Assembly: GCA_024398835.1 (NCBI GenBank)
Contig: JAKSIK010000022.1
Span: 1-36,069 of the forward strand
DNA: 36,069 bases
From: Fibrobacter sp.
GTDB taxonomy: Bacteria > Fibrobacterota > Fibrobacteria > Fibrobacterales > Fibrobacteraceae
Reading direction: 5' to 3'
Every line of letters begins with the position of its first letter. Position 1 is the first letter of the stretch. This document shows positions 1-7,386 of this stretch, in pieces. A model generated the notes under the pieces. The model had not been told where the DNA came from. It ran no database searches and saw nothing but the letters and a program-made list of their open reading frames with translations. The position numbers and the translations under genes are program-made.

Positions 1-110
1 AAGTAGACCTCATCATCCTTCTGGATGAATTCGGCTACCCGCCCGTTGAACGCGATGAAGTCTACGGCGAAATCTTCGAACAGGCTGAAAATTTTAAGAA
101 GAATAGATGA
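1..110 (+). CDS. hsdR: Type I restriction enzyme R subunit (HsdR), C-terminal end only
   Basis: An open frame enters from the left edge and ends at TGA 108-110, giving 35 residues. The end reads YGEIFEQAENFKKNR, preceded by FGYPPVERDEVY. This matches the usual HsdR C-terminus, in which a PP..rdEVY element is followed by an EIFEQAENFKK helix. HsdR is the DNA-translocating and cleaving subunit of type I restriction-modification complexes. Only the tail is visible, so the motor and nuclease domains and the partners HsdM and HsdS must lie to the left. The gene ends 44 bases before the DUF262 gene on the same strand, so this may be the end of a restriction operon. The identification rests on a short motif, but a distinctive one. 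Confidence 0.72.
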   Translation, partial: VDLIILLDEFGYPPVERDEVYGEIFEQAENFKKNR

Positions 111-154
111 ATATGGACAATGAGAAAAAAACTTTCTAAGTTAGGGATTTGTAC

Positions 155-1972
155 ATGTCAGAAAAATACGAACTTTCTCCAAAAACAATTGATTCAATTC
201 TTGGCTTCATCAATTCTGGTGAAGTTGCAATTCCCGAAATTCAGCGTCCCTTTGTTTGGAAACCCAAACAGGTTCGTGATTTGATTGATTCCCTGTATAA
301 TGGTTACCCTGCAGGTTATTTGATTATCTCTCAAAGTCCAAATATGCGTCTGAAAGATGGAACTCTTTCGGAAGGCAAGAAGATTATGATTGATGGTCAG
401 CAGCGTGTTACCGCCATGATGACCGCAATTTTGGGAAAGGAAGTTCTCAATGAGGATTTTGAGAAGAAAACTATAAAGATTTCCTTCAACCCATTTGCTG
501 AAGAAGGTGAAGAAACTTTTAAGGTTTTGGATAACGCCATTTTAAAAGATAAAAAATGGGTGCCAGATATTTCTGTTGTATTTCAAACGGATTTTGATTC
601 ATTTGATTTTGTTGAAAAATATTGTGAAATAAATCCGGATGTGAAGAAAAGTGAATTTAACAAGAAAATTCAGCAACTGCTTGCTATAAAGACTCGTTCT
701 ATTGGCGTAATTACATTGAATAAAGATCTTTCTGTTGATGAGGTTACTGAAATCTTCATTCGCATAAATAGCCGTGGCGCAAAGCTGAACCAGGCTGACT
801 TTGCCATGTCAAAGATTGCGTCGGACGAAAAGAATGAAGGTCGCTTGCTGCGTAAGGCTATCGACTATTTCTCCCATTTGGCTGTTCAGCCGGAATGGTA
901 TGCCGAAATGTGCAAGGACGCTGAATTTGCCGGCACCGAATATGCAAAGAAAATGGAATGGCTCATGAACGATACCGAAGCCATCTATGATCCTAGCTAT
1001 TCCGATATGCTTCGCGTTGCCTTTATGTACAAGTTCAATCGCGGTAAAATGAAGGACTTGGTCGCATTGCTAAGTGGTCGCGACTTTGAAACTCGTGAAT
1101 TCAAGGAAGAAATTGCCGAAGATTCCTTTAAGAATTTGAAAGATGGCGTAATGGATTACATGAACGAGTATAACTTCAAACAGTTTACTCTCGCCATTAA
1201 GGACGCAGGCTTTATCTCCAACAAGTTGATGAATTCCGATTTGACATTGGATTTTGCATACACCCTTTACTTGCTCTTGCATAATTCCGATGTCGACAAG
1301 ACCCAGGTAAAACGCTATGTGCAAAAGTGGTATGTACTCACAACACTTACGAGTCGCTATATCGCATCTCCGGAATCTGCAATGGATCTGGATTTGCGTC
1401 GCATCAGCGAAAAGGGCTTCTGCAACTATCTTGAAGAAATTGAGCGCGCAGAACTTTCTGATGTATTCTGGAATGATGGACTTGTTCAGAATTTTGAAAC
1501 CACAGCAGTCAATAGCCCTTATATCAACGTTTACTGGGCTGCACAAGTCCGCATGAAAGACGATGCTCTGTTCACAAAGAACGGTGCCGTTTCAAACTTG
1601 ATTTCTGTCATTGGCGATGTCCACCATATTTTCCCCAAGAAGTATCTGCAGAAAAATGGTATAAGCGAAAAGACCCGATACAATCAAGTTGCTAATTACA
1701 CCTATTTGGATACTCCCACAAACATCGCTGTAGGGGACGATGCACCCAACGCCTATTTCACCAGAGCTCTCGGCCAAATTCAGAATGGTTGCCCTGCGGG
1801 TGAAAAACAAATCGGCAACATCGCTACCGTCGATGAATTCAACCAGAACCTCGCCACAAACTGCATCCCCGCCGCAATCAAAGACTGGACCTACGAAAAC
1901 TACGACCAATTCCTTCTGGAACGCCGAAAGCTAATGGCCCAGAAGATTAGAGAGTATTACGAAGGATTGTGA
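155..1972 (+). CDS. DUF262/HNH protein (GmrSD-like restriction protein)
   Basis: A 605-residue protein. The N-terminal DUF262 domain shows IPEIQRPFVWK (about residues 26-36) and the IDGQQR signature (79-84), the NTP-binding/hydrolysis motif of GmrS and DndB-like proteins. The C-terminus has VHHIFPKKYL (histidines 490-491) followed by an N-rich TPTNIAVGD segment, which resembles the DUF1524/HNH nuclease part of GmrD. Such single-chain proteins are type IV-like restriction enzymes that attack modified DNA; the exact target cannot be told from sequence. ATG 155 is chosen because AGGGA at 143-147 sits 7 bases before it; the in-frame TTG at 149 lies too close to that site. It follows hsdR directly and precedes a NERD protein, as expected in a defence island. 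Codon use is AT-rich compared with the genes after 6.5 kb. Confidence 0.85.
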   Translation: MSEKYELSPKTIDSILGFINSGEVAIPEIQRPFVWKPKQVRDLIDSLYNGYPAGYLIISQSPNMRLKDGTLSEGKKIMIDGQQRVTAMMTAILGKEVLNEDFEKKTIKISFNPFAEEGEETFKVLDNAILKDKKWVPDISVVFQTDFDSFDFVEKYCEINPDVKKSEFNKKIQQLLAIKTRSIGVITLNKDLSVDEVTEIFIRINSRGAKLNQADFAMSKIASDEKNEGRLLRKAIDYFSHLAVQPEWYAEMCKDAEFAGTEYAKKMEWLMNDTEAIYDPSYSDMLRVAFMYKFNRGKMKDLVALLSGRDFETREFKEEIAEDSFKNLKDGVMDYMNEYNFKQFTLAIKDAGFISNKLMNSDLTLDFAYTLYLLLHNSDVDKTQVKRYVQKWYVLTTLTSRYIASPESAMDLDLRRISEKGFCNYLEEIERAELSDVFWNDGLVQNFETTAVNSPYINVYWAAQVRMKDDALFTKNGAVSNLISVIGDVHHIFPKKYLQKNGISEKTRYNQVANYTYLDTPTNIAVGDDAPNAYFTRALGQIQNGCPAGEKQIGNIATVDEFNQNLATNCIPAAIKDWTYENYDQFLLERRKLMAQKIREYYEGL

Positions 1973-1973
1973 A

Positions 1974-2046
1974 ATGACTGACTTTAATGTTCGCTATTCT
2001 GGATGATTCCCTGGTTGTTTTAGAAGAATCAAAACTTTTCGAGTAA
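1974..2046 (+). pseudogene. Possible remnant of a short gene between the DUF262 and NERD genes
   Basis: Directly after the DUF262 stop, an ATG at 1974 overlaps in the manner of a coupled gene but reads only MTDFNVRYSG before TGA. A second frame from ATG 1987 continues as MFAILDDSLVVLEESKLFE and stops at 2046. Both pieces look protein-like and together would resemble one frame-shifted small protein. This is an inference from 73 bases; it could equally be plain intergenic DNA. Confidence 0.2.
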
Positions 2047-2052
2047 TTTCCT

Positions 2053-3060
2053 ATGTCCATTCTAGAAACGATTTTCAATAAGTATTTTGGTCCTGTCCTG
2101 GTAAAAGAGGGGAGTGATGCAGAAGATTTCATCGCAAAGATGAAAGCCCTGTCTGACAAGTCATCCGGTAAGCTGAAGGAAAAAATTGACCGTCAGATTG
2201 TTGCGGCTGATGCGGGCTTGTTTGGGGAACGGCAGGTTGCCTACGAGCTGAAGAACAGCGGCATGGACATGCTGATTGCCCACGATGTAAACATCGAGAA
2301 GAACGGACTTTCTGCCCAGATCGATTATCTAGTGGTGACTCGCAAGCATACGTTTGTCATTGAATGCAAGAACCTTTATGGCAATGTTGAAATTGACGAC
2401 AAGGGCAACTTCATTCGTCATATTGGTCAGGGTAAATTTTATCGTAAGGAAGGTTTCACATCTCCCGTAAGCCAGAATGCTCGCCATCTCAATGTACTGA
2501 AGGAAATTCGCAGGGAATACAAGAAGAATATTCTGACGCAGACTCTGTTTGACAAGGCGTTTCCCCAGATTTACCGTTCCATTGTGGTTCTCGCCAATCC
2601 GAAGACCGTCCTGAACGATAAGGCTGCGCCTCAGTCTGTACGTGACGAGGTCATTCGCCTGGACCAGCTTGTTGCTCATATCAAGAAATTCGAAGCTACA
2701 GACGACAACTATTCTTCTTCGGAAACCGAAATGCATGAGCTGATGGATTGTTTCTTGAAGTGTCAGAAGAACGACAAGTCTGATTACGCCAAGAAATATG
2801 AGGAATTGTTGGCAGAACAAAAGACAAGCGAGCCTGCCGATGATTCCAAGTACATGCCCCCTGAATTACGTGAGCCCAAGGCTGCTGAACCCGTTAAGGT
2901 CTCGGCAACTACAGAAACTTTTTCTACTGAAAATCCAAGCAAGACTTGTCCGAAATGTGGTAAACCGTTGGTTCTTAGAACAGCCAAGAAAGGGGAGAAT
3001 GTCGGCCAGCAATTCTGGGGCTGCTCTGGGTTCCCTAAATGCTGGTATAGAGAGACTTAG
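2053..3060 (+). CDS. NERD-domain nuclease-like protein with C-terminal topoisomerase-type zinc finger
   Basis: A 335-residue protein. Residues about 45-160 form a NERD (nuclease-related) domain: GERQVAYEL, then IDYLVV with Asp91 and FVIECK with Glu104 and Lys106, the D...ExK pattern of PD-(D/E)XK-type nucleases. The C-terminus carries CPKCGKPL...GCSGFPKC (Cys299, 302, 324, 330), the zinc finger found at the ends of bacterial topoisomerase I, which binds single-stranded DNA. Between them is a Lys/Glu/Pro-rich linker. Known NERD proteins are poorly characterised; the combination fits a DNA-acting enzyme. It lies in a run of nuclease-like genes on the same strand. No strong Shine-Dalgarno precedes ATG 2053. 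The left arm of an inverted repeat begins at its stop codon. Confidence 0.85.
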   Translation: MSILETIFNKYFGPVLVKEGSDAEDFIAKMKALSDKSSGKLKEKIDRQIVAADAGLFGERQVAYELKNSGMDMLIAHDVNIEKNGLSAQIDYLVVTRKHTFVIECKNLYGNVEIDDKGNFIRHIGQGKFYRKEGFTSPVSQNARHLNVLKEIRREYKKNILTQTLFDKAFPQIYRSIVVLANPKTVLNDKAAPQSVRDEVIRLDQLVAHIKKFEATDDNYSSSETEMHELMDCFLKCQKNDKSDYAKKYEELLAEQKTSEPADDSKYMPPELREPKAAEPVKVSATTETFSTENPSKTCPKCGKPLVLRTAKKGENVGQQFWGCSGFPKCWYRET

Positions 3061-3114
3061 ATACTTTAAACAGTCCTAAAAAAGGGTGGCAGACAAGAAA
3101 ATTTTAAGTATCTA
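3058..3114. repeat. Inverted repeat spanning the NERD stop codon and the next intergenic gap
   Basis: TAGATACTTTAAA (3058-3070) and TTTTAAGTATCTA (3102-3114) are complementary at 12 of 13 positions, with a 31-base loop. The left arm contains the TAG stop of the NERD gene. It could be a transcript-stabilising hairpin, a weak terminator or a protein-binding site; there is no clear U-tract right after it. Confidence 0.5.
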
Positions 3115-3137
3115 AATTCATTTTTAGGAAAAATTTT

Positions 3138-4535
3138 ATGTCAGAAGAAAAGATTAATAAGCCGCCTCATTGGCTAAACCACAAGCCTATCGTTTCTGTT
3201 GATTACCCAAAACAGTGCAAGTTCGCCGGTGATGCCCGATTCTTGACTTTGGGCCGGTCGACGTGGGATAAAGACAGTTATTCCGCCAAGATTTGGCGTT
3301 GGGTCGAAACGAAAAAGGGCGAGAGATGGTCTCGTCAGAGCGAAGAAATCCCCCTTTGGCGTTTATTGGACTTGGCTACGCTGTTTTTGGCAACAGCGCT
3401 TGGCAAAGAATCCGGTTTGAGCGAACAGGTTTTGGACGAAAATGAAAAAGCCTGCCTTGATTCCTTTATCAGCGAGAATATGGACTTGTATCGCCCGAGA
3501 ATAGATGCGTTAATGCAAGTTCTGTCTGGTCAAGAGATGGTGGAAGATTGTTCCGATGGTTCGCCGAACTTGTTCTCGTTTGCTACATCAGAGTTGAGCC
3601 AGGATGCCGTTTTGGCTTACATTCTACAGTGGTCTGATGTTAAAAACAAAAACACCAATCCACAAATGCATGCTCTTGGCCAAGCTTTGTTGCGTTGTAT
3701 GCTAGGGGACTACCAACGCCCCATAGAGAACGTTGTAGTTGGCCGTCAGATGAGTAATATCGACATTTACGCAGAAGTAAATGACGACGTGTTCCTAATC
3801 ATTGAAGATAAGACCAATACCACAATCCATAGCAACCAACTGGAACGTTACAAGGAATTTGCGGAGAACCGTTACAAAGGTATGCGCCAGGTAAAGATGG
3901 CGTATGTTAAGACTGGTAACGAACCGAAGCAGATTCTTGAAAAGGTTAAGAATGCTGGCTATAGGGCAGTACTTCGCCAGGATCTCTTGAAAGTTCTAAA
4001 CCAGTATGCGGGAGCTCATCCGATGATTGCCGAGTATAGGGCCTATTTGCAGAATATTGAAGATAGAACCCAAAGTTACAAGACCATACCTGTTAAGGAC
4101 TGGGATAAGAATTCCTTCTGTTGGCAGGGGCTATACAAATCCTTAGAGAACAAGATCGAGAGATTCAGCTGGAATCATGTACATAATCAAACGGGTGGAT
4201 TCTGGTGTGCCACTTTCAAATGGCTTGAAATTCCTGATGGCGGCATTTACCTGCAAATGGGGGAAGGCAAGCTCAGCTTTAAGATCGAGTACTGGGGACC
4301 AAAAAAGAAATCCCATGAACGAAACCGTCTTTATTGGGAATTGGACAAGTTGGCAAAGAGCAAGTCTCTTGCAGTTAGTAAGCCGGCACGATTCGGGTCG
4401 GGCGAACACATGACGTTCATGGAGGTAAGCTGTAGCGACCTTTATGGCAATGGTCTTGTGGACGAAATGGATCTTGTCAATAAATTGAATATGTATGAGC
4501 AAATTCTAGAAGAATTGGCTCAAAACGTTGTTTAA
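3138..4535 (+). CDS. PD-(D/E)XK nuclease superfamily protein
   Basis: A 465-residue protein of the PD-(D/E)XK type often found in defence loci. The likely catalytic core is around residues 196-240: IDIYAEV with Asp209, then VFLIIEDKT with Glu223 and Lys225, and a following helix containing NQLERYKEF. The N-terminal 170 residues have no motif I recognise, and the C-terminal 150 residues are mixed, with several Trp-rich strands. ATG 3138 is preceded by AGGA about 8 bases upstream. No signal peptide or membrane segment is seen, so it should act in the cytoplasm. Being third in a run of nuclease-like genes after hsdR suggests a role against foreign DNA, but the substrate and any partner are unknown. 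It could also be an orphan effector rather than part of a multi-gene system. Confidence 0.7.
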   Translation: MSEEKINKPPHWLNHKPIVSVDYPKQCKFAGDARFLTLGRSTWDKDSYSAKIWRWVETKKGERWSRQSEEIPLWRLLDLATLFLATALGKESGLSEQVLDENEKACLDSFISENMDLYRPRIDALMQVLSGQEMVEDCSDGSPNLFSFATSELSQDAVLAYILQWSDVKNKNTNPQMHALGQALLRCMLGDYQRPIENVVVGRQMSNIDIYAEVNDDVFLIIEDKTNTTIHSNQLERYKEFAENRYKGMRQVKMAYVKTGNEPKQILEKVKNAGYRAVLRQDLLKVLNQYAGAHPMIAEYRAYLQNIEDRTQSYKTIPVKDWDKNSFCWQGLYKSLENKIERFSWNHVHNQTGGFWCATFKWLEIPDGGIYLQMGEGKLSFKIEYWGPKKKSHERNRLYWELDKLAKSKSLAVSKPARFGSGEHMTFMEVSCSDLYGNGLVDEMDLVNKLNMYEQILEELAQNVV

Positions 4536-4614
4536 AAGGATGGTCTTCGTTGTAAACGATATTCTCGTCTGCGTCAATGCTTATGCATCCAATATCAAGC
4601 TCAAGTAAAGAAAT

Positions 4615-4637
4615 TTGTGCAATTCAATATTGCACAA
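4615..4637. repeat. Perfect 9-bp inverted repeat (hairpin or operator)
   Basis: TTGTGCAAT and ATTGCACAA pair perfectly around a 5-base loop. It lies 80 bases after the PD-(D/E)XK gene and before the convergent small Cys-rich gene. There is no good T-run on either side, so a dimeric-regulator site or a weak bidirectional terminator are both possible. Confidence 0.5.
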
Positions 4638-4683
4638 TTAAATGCGGCCGAAATTTTCGTCCACAAAAACTTTTCATACAACC

Positions 4684-4704
4684 ATTTTCCGGCGTGGGGA
4701 AAAT
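4684..4704. repeat. Copy A of a hairpin-forming direct repeat
   Basis: ATTTTCC and GGAAAAT pair around a 7-base loop. The core CCGGCGTGGGGAAAAT (4689-4704) occurs again, identical over 16 bases and in the same orientation, at 5288-5303. This copy begins 6 bases beyond the stop codon of the minus-strand Cys-rich gene. Confidence 0.6.
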
Positions 4705-4709
4705 AGTCT

Positions 4710-4952
4710 CTAGAAATATGTTCTATTCATCGCTTCAAGTAATTCCACGTTAAGAGTTTTGTCTAAGTCAGGAATTACGCTGTCAATGGAACAATAGGGG
4801 CAAAGCGCAGTGTCTTCGCCATCATCATCAATCCATTCTGAGATTTCAGACGGTGCGAACAATCGTTTGCAATAGAAACATCCACATTGAGTTGCTGAGG
4901 ACAAAACGCCCCTGTTCTTGAAGCTTAACTTATGAAGTTCATCGAAATTCAT
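4710..4952 (-). CDS. Small Cys-rich (probably zinc-binding) cytoplasmic protein
   Basis: An 80-residue protein with CGCFYC (Cys23, 25, 28) and CPYC (Cys51, 54). These are two knuckles that could hold one zinc ion, separated by an acidic SEISEWIDDDGED segment. It resembles a widespread small family with the pattern CGCFYC..F.PSEI..W.D....ALCPYC.IDSVI; I know of no assigned function. There is no signal peptide. The ATG at 4952 has a TATATTA box 6 bases upstream, and the nearest Shine-Dalgarno-like AAGGAG is 22 bases away. The transcript may therefore be leaderless. It runs against its neighbours and lies between the two copies of a 16-bp repeat, so it may have arrived as a cassette. Confidence 0.8.
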   Translation of the reverse strand: MNFDELHKLSFKNRGVLSSATQCGCFYCKRLFAPSEISEWIDDDGEDTALCPYCSIDSVIPDLDKTLNVELLEAMNRTYF

Positions 4953-4989
4953 GTAAAGTAATATAGTTTTTTTACTCCTTGCAAGATGG

Positions 4990-5058
4990 TTAATTTTTCA
5001 ACAATTCAATCGCTTGAAATTTCATTGACATTTGTGTATATTTACCCATGTAATTCAT
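4990..5058 (-). CDS. Possible 22-residue ORF
   Basis: On the minus strand an AAGGAG lies just before an ATG (5058) that reads MNYMGKYTQMSMKF... for 22 codons to TAA. The nine bases GCAAGGAGT before it also occur before the small Cys-rich gene (forward ACTCCTTGC at 4974-4982 and 5060-5068), as does TTACATG. This may be a duplicated leader rather than a gene; nothing shows that it is translated. Confidence 0.15.
   Translation of the reverse strand: MNYMGKYTQMSMKFQAIELLKN
5025..5054 (+). promoter_or_regulatory. Candidate promoter reading into the structured intergenic element
   Basis: TTGACA at 5025-5030 is followed by TGTAAT at 5049-5054 (18-base spacer). A TATATTT at 5037-5043 also matches the TAnnTTT motif seen at other starts here. 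Either could start a transcript covering the hairpins after 5060. This is based on motifs only. Confidence 0.3.
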
Positions 5059-5265
5059 CACTCCTTGCGACAGTCGACATAGACTTACAAAAGTCCGTAC
5101 GTGCATTCGCGGCAAGGTTCATTAACCATCTGGTTGATGTTGTTGGATAGCTGGCAGGAGACGCAGCCTGCTCGAGAGCGTAAGTTCGCCGCAAGGTGAA
5201 ATTGCGCCAGGTAACGCCGGGGAAGGCCCCCGCCAACAACAAAACTAGAACATCTTCATAATCAA
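5055..5265 (+). ncRNA. Unidentified structured element, candidate non-coding RNA
   Basis: This gene-free stretch is GC-richer than its flanks and packed with hairpins. The clearest is GCGTAAGTTCGCC / GGTGAAATTGCGC at about 5178-5207, a 13-position stem with one mismatch and a GCAA (GNRA) tetraloop. The tetraloop favours the plus strand as the RNA. Others are GCAGG/CCTGC (about 5154-5171), CGGGG/CCCCG (about 5218-5232), AACCA/TGGTT (about 5124-5135) and GACTT/AAGTC (about 5081-5094). A 66-residue minus-strand frame crosses it, but the structure explains the region better. It sits between the small Cys-rich gene and yhcG-like gene, inside the 16-bp direct repeats. I could not match it to tmRNA, RNase P RNA, SRP RNA, 6S RNA or a group II intron. 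It could also be a DNA-level recombination site. Confidence 0.35.
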
Positions 5266-5283
5266 AAGTATGCTATCGATCAT

Positions 5284-5303
5284 CTTCCCGGCGTGGGGAA
5301 AAT
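5284..5303. repeat. Copy B of the hairpin-forming direct repeat
   Basis: The core CCGGCGTGGGGAAAAT at 5288-5303 is identical to copy A at 4689-4704. Here TTCCC pairs with GGGAA and, after one mismatch, ATCAT pairs with ATGAT outside it. It lies about 50 bases upstream of the YhcG-like gene. Confidence 0.6.
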
Positions 5304-5353
5304 GATGTTCTTTTCCGTTGTGGTTCTGCGGAATCACGACATAGGAGATTTCT

Positions 5354-6397
5354 ATGGTAAAAAAGGTTGTTGGCGTGGGCAGCGCTGTTTGTTCTTTTGC
5401 CGATGTCGTAACTAAAAAAGATTACAAGGACCTTGTTTCGTGCATTGGCGAACTGCTTGCAGAAAATCGTAGAAGGGCGTTGCAGACTGTAAACGATGCC
5501 CTGGTACGGACGTATTGGAACATTGGTCGGCATATTGTAGAATTCGAACAGAAAGGAAATGTCCGAGCTTCTTATGGCGATAAAATCCTTGTTCGGTTGT
5601 CCAAGGATTTAACGATTGCCTATGGTAAGGGTTTTAGCAGAAGCAATTTGACATACATGAGGAAACTTTATGCTGTTTTTCCAAAATGTGAGACGCTGTC
5701 TAACAAATTGACTTGGAGTCATTATTTTGAAATCTTGAAGTCCGATTCTGAACTTGAAATCGGCTTTTACGCCAAACAGTGCGAACTGGAAAACTGGAGT
5801 GTACGGGAACTGAAGCGACAGATGAAAAGCATGCTGTTTCATCGTATCGCGTTGAGCAAGGACAAAAAGCAGATTTTGGACTTGAGCAAGAACGGTATTC
5901 AGCTTCAAAAACCAGAAGACCTTGTCAAGGAACCTTATATCTTTGATTTTCTTGGAATTAAGGACCAGTCAACGTGCTTGGAAGGTGAACTTGAAGATAG
6001 GATTGTTACGAATATTCAGAACTTCCTATTGGAACTTGGCCGTGGATTCGCTTTTATCGGTCGTCAGTATGTGATGCAGATAGGCGCTCGCCAGTTCAAG
6101 GTGGACCTTGTCTTTTACAACTACATTCTAAAGTGTTTTGTCTTGATTGATTTGAAGAGTGGCGAGATTGAGCATTATGATGTTGGACAAATGAATATGT
6201 ACCTGAATTTTTTCAAGGTGGAAAAGTCTGCTGATGGCGACAATCCTCCCATTGGCATTGTTCTTGGGGCTCATAAGGATCAACTTTTGATGGAATATGC
6301 AACTCAGGGAATTGAAAACAACCTGTTTGTGAGTCGCTATCAGCTCTACCTGCCAAATAGAGATGAATTGCAGCGAGAACTGGAGAGTCTTCTTTAA
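5354..6397 (+). CDS. YhcG/DUF1016 family PD-(D/E)XK nuclease-domain protein
   Basis: A 347-residue protein matching the usual YhcG length. The N-terminal DUF1016 helical domain includes TYWNIGRHIVEFEQ (about residues 53-66), YGDKIL and GFSRSNLTYMRKLY (93-106). The C-terminal nuclease domain shows IGRQYVM, then FKVDLVFYN (Asp251) and FVLIDLKSGE (Asp266, Lys268), and ends with the family's EYATQGI and YLPN segments. Members are commonly found next to type I restriction genes and toxin-like loci; their biochemical role is not settled. ATG 5354 has a good AGGAG at 5343-5347. It closes the defence-like island and is the last plus-strand gene before a change in base composition at about 6.5 kb. Confidence 0.88.
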   Translation: MVKKVVGVGSAVCSFADVVTKKDYKDLVSCIGELLAENRRRALQTVNDALVRTYWNIGRHIVEFEQKGNVRASYGDKILVRLSKDLTIAYGKGFSRSNLTYMRKLYAVFPKCETLSNKLTWSHYFEILKSDSELEIGFYAKQCELENWSVRELKRQMKSMLFHRIALSKDKKQILDLSKNGIQLQKPEDLVKEPYIFDFLGIKDQSTCLEGELEDRIVTNIQNFLLELGRGFAFIGRQYVMQIGARQFKVDLVFYNYILKCFVLIDLKSGEIEHYDVGQMNMYLNFFKVEKSADGDNPPIGIVLGAHKDQLLMEYATQGIENNLFVSRYQLYLPNRDELQRELESLL

Positions 6398-6501
6398 GAT
6401 GCCCGTCGCCCTGTTTCCAAGAAGATGGCGAAGATACCACTCCCCATGGCGCAATTGAGGGCAAAACTAAAGTTCACGAGATTGATTAGTTTTTAAAACG
6501 G

Positions 6502-7386
6502 CTAGTCTTTCGCGAGGATTTTTTCCACTTCGACGATGATCTTGTCGCGCTCGCCGCTCCAGTTGGGGGCGAGGAGCATGTCGCTTGGGCTTTCGCCGCT
6601 GAAGCGCTCGATGGCGGTTTCTGGCCCGATGATTTTGATCATCTCGGCCACGGCGGCGCAGTATTCCTCGAACTCCAGGAGCTTGATTTCGCCGTCGGCG
6701 AAGTCGGCGGCCATCTGCGTGCCCACCACGATGTGGAGGGGGTGGATTTTCACGGCGGCGAGGTTCAGGTTGCGGACCATTTCCGCGGTGCGCTTGAAGT
6801 CTTCCAGGGTTTCGCCCGGGAGGCCCACGATGACATGCGTGGTGACGGTGAGGCCCGAGCTCTGGCAGCGTTTGACGGCATCTTCGAATTCTGCCAGAGT
6901 GTGCCTGCGGTTGATGGCGGCCAGCGTCAAATCGTTTGCGGTCTGGAGGCCAATCTCCACGATGATGGGCTTGATGCGGTTCATCTCGGCGAGGAAGGCG
7001 ATTTTCTCGTCTTCGAGGCAGTCCGGACGCGTCCCGATGGCGAGCCCCGCCACCTCCGGGTGCTCCACGATGGGCTTGATGATTTCCATCAGGTGCTTGA
7101 GCGGGGCGTGTGTGTTGGTGTAGGGCTGGAGGTAGGCGAGAATGCCCGCGGTGGGGTACTTCTCCCGGAGTTTCGGGATGAATTTGTCCAGCTGTTCCTG
7201 GATGCCCACGCCGGCCTGGTCGAAAACGGGGCTGAAACTGCGGTTGTTGCAGTAACTACACCCGGCAAAACTCTTGGTCCCGTCCAGATTGGGGCAGCTC
7301 ATGCCGCCGTTGAGGGGGAGTTTCCGGACTTTTTGATAGTCGGGGAACAACTTTTGGAGTAAATCGCGATATGGAGTGTAGTGCAT
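6502..7386 (-). CDS. TIGR01212-type (YhcC-like) radical SAM protein
   Basis: A 294-residue protein. The iron-sulfur site is CPNLDG...GCSYC (Cys31, Cys43, Cys46), the C-x11-C-x2-C spacing of the TIGR01212/YhcC family rather than the common CxxxCxxC. YLQPYTNTHAP, AIGTRPDCL, VEIGLQT, HVIVGLPGET and KIHPLHIV follow in the order expected for that family. It is a [4Fe-4S]/SAM radical enzyme of unknown substrate; members are close to the Elp3 type. The full family length is present. ATG 7386 has no Shine-Dalgarno; TAATTTT lies 5 bases upstream, so it may be leaderless. It diverges from the DUF5683-like gene across only 36 bases. Confidence 0.88.
   Translation of the reverse strand: MHYTPYRDLLQKLFPDYQKVRKLPLNGGMSCPNLDGTKSFAGCSYCNNRSFSPVFDQAGVGIQEQLDKFIPKLREKYPTAGILAYLQPYTNTHAPLKHLMEIIKPIVEHPEVAGLAIGTRPDCLEDEKIAFLAEMNRIKPIIVEIGLQTANDLTLAAINRRHTLAEFEDAVKRCQSSGLTVTTHVIVGLPGETLEDFKRTAEMVRNLNLAAVKIHPLHIVVGTQMAADFADGEIKLLEFEEYCAAVAEMIKIIGPETAIERFSGESPSDMLLAPNWSGERDKIIVEVEKILAKD

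Noticed and set aside
5090..5115. Similarity to group II intron domain V (GCACGTACGGAC, minus strand)
   Set aside because: The 5' half of domain V and its GAAA loop are not present, and there is no reverse transcriptase gene.
5172..5235. Short similarity to RNase P RNA (GCCAGGTAACGCC)
   Set aside because: The surrounding conserved RNase P elements are absent and in the wrong order; the match is about 13 bases.
5042..5242. 66-residue minus-strand open frame
   Set aside because: No recognisable domain or Shine-Dalgarno; strong hairpins with a GNRA loop on the other strand explain the region better.
6398..6501. Possible terminator or small gene between the YhcG-like and radical SAM genes
   Set aside because: No convincing stem with a T-run and no frame longer than a few codons could be supported.
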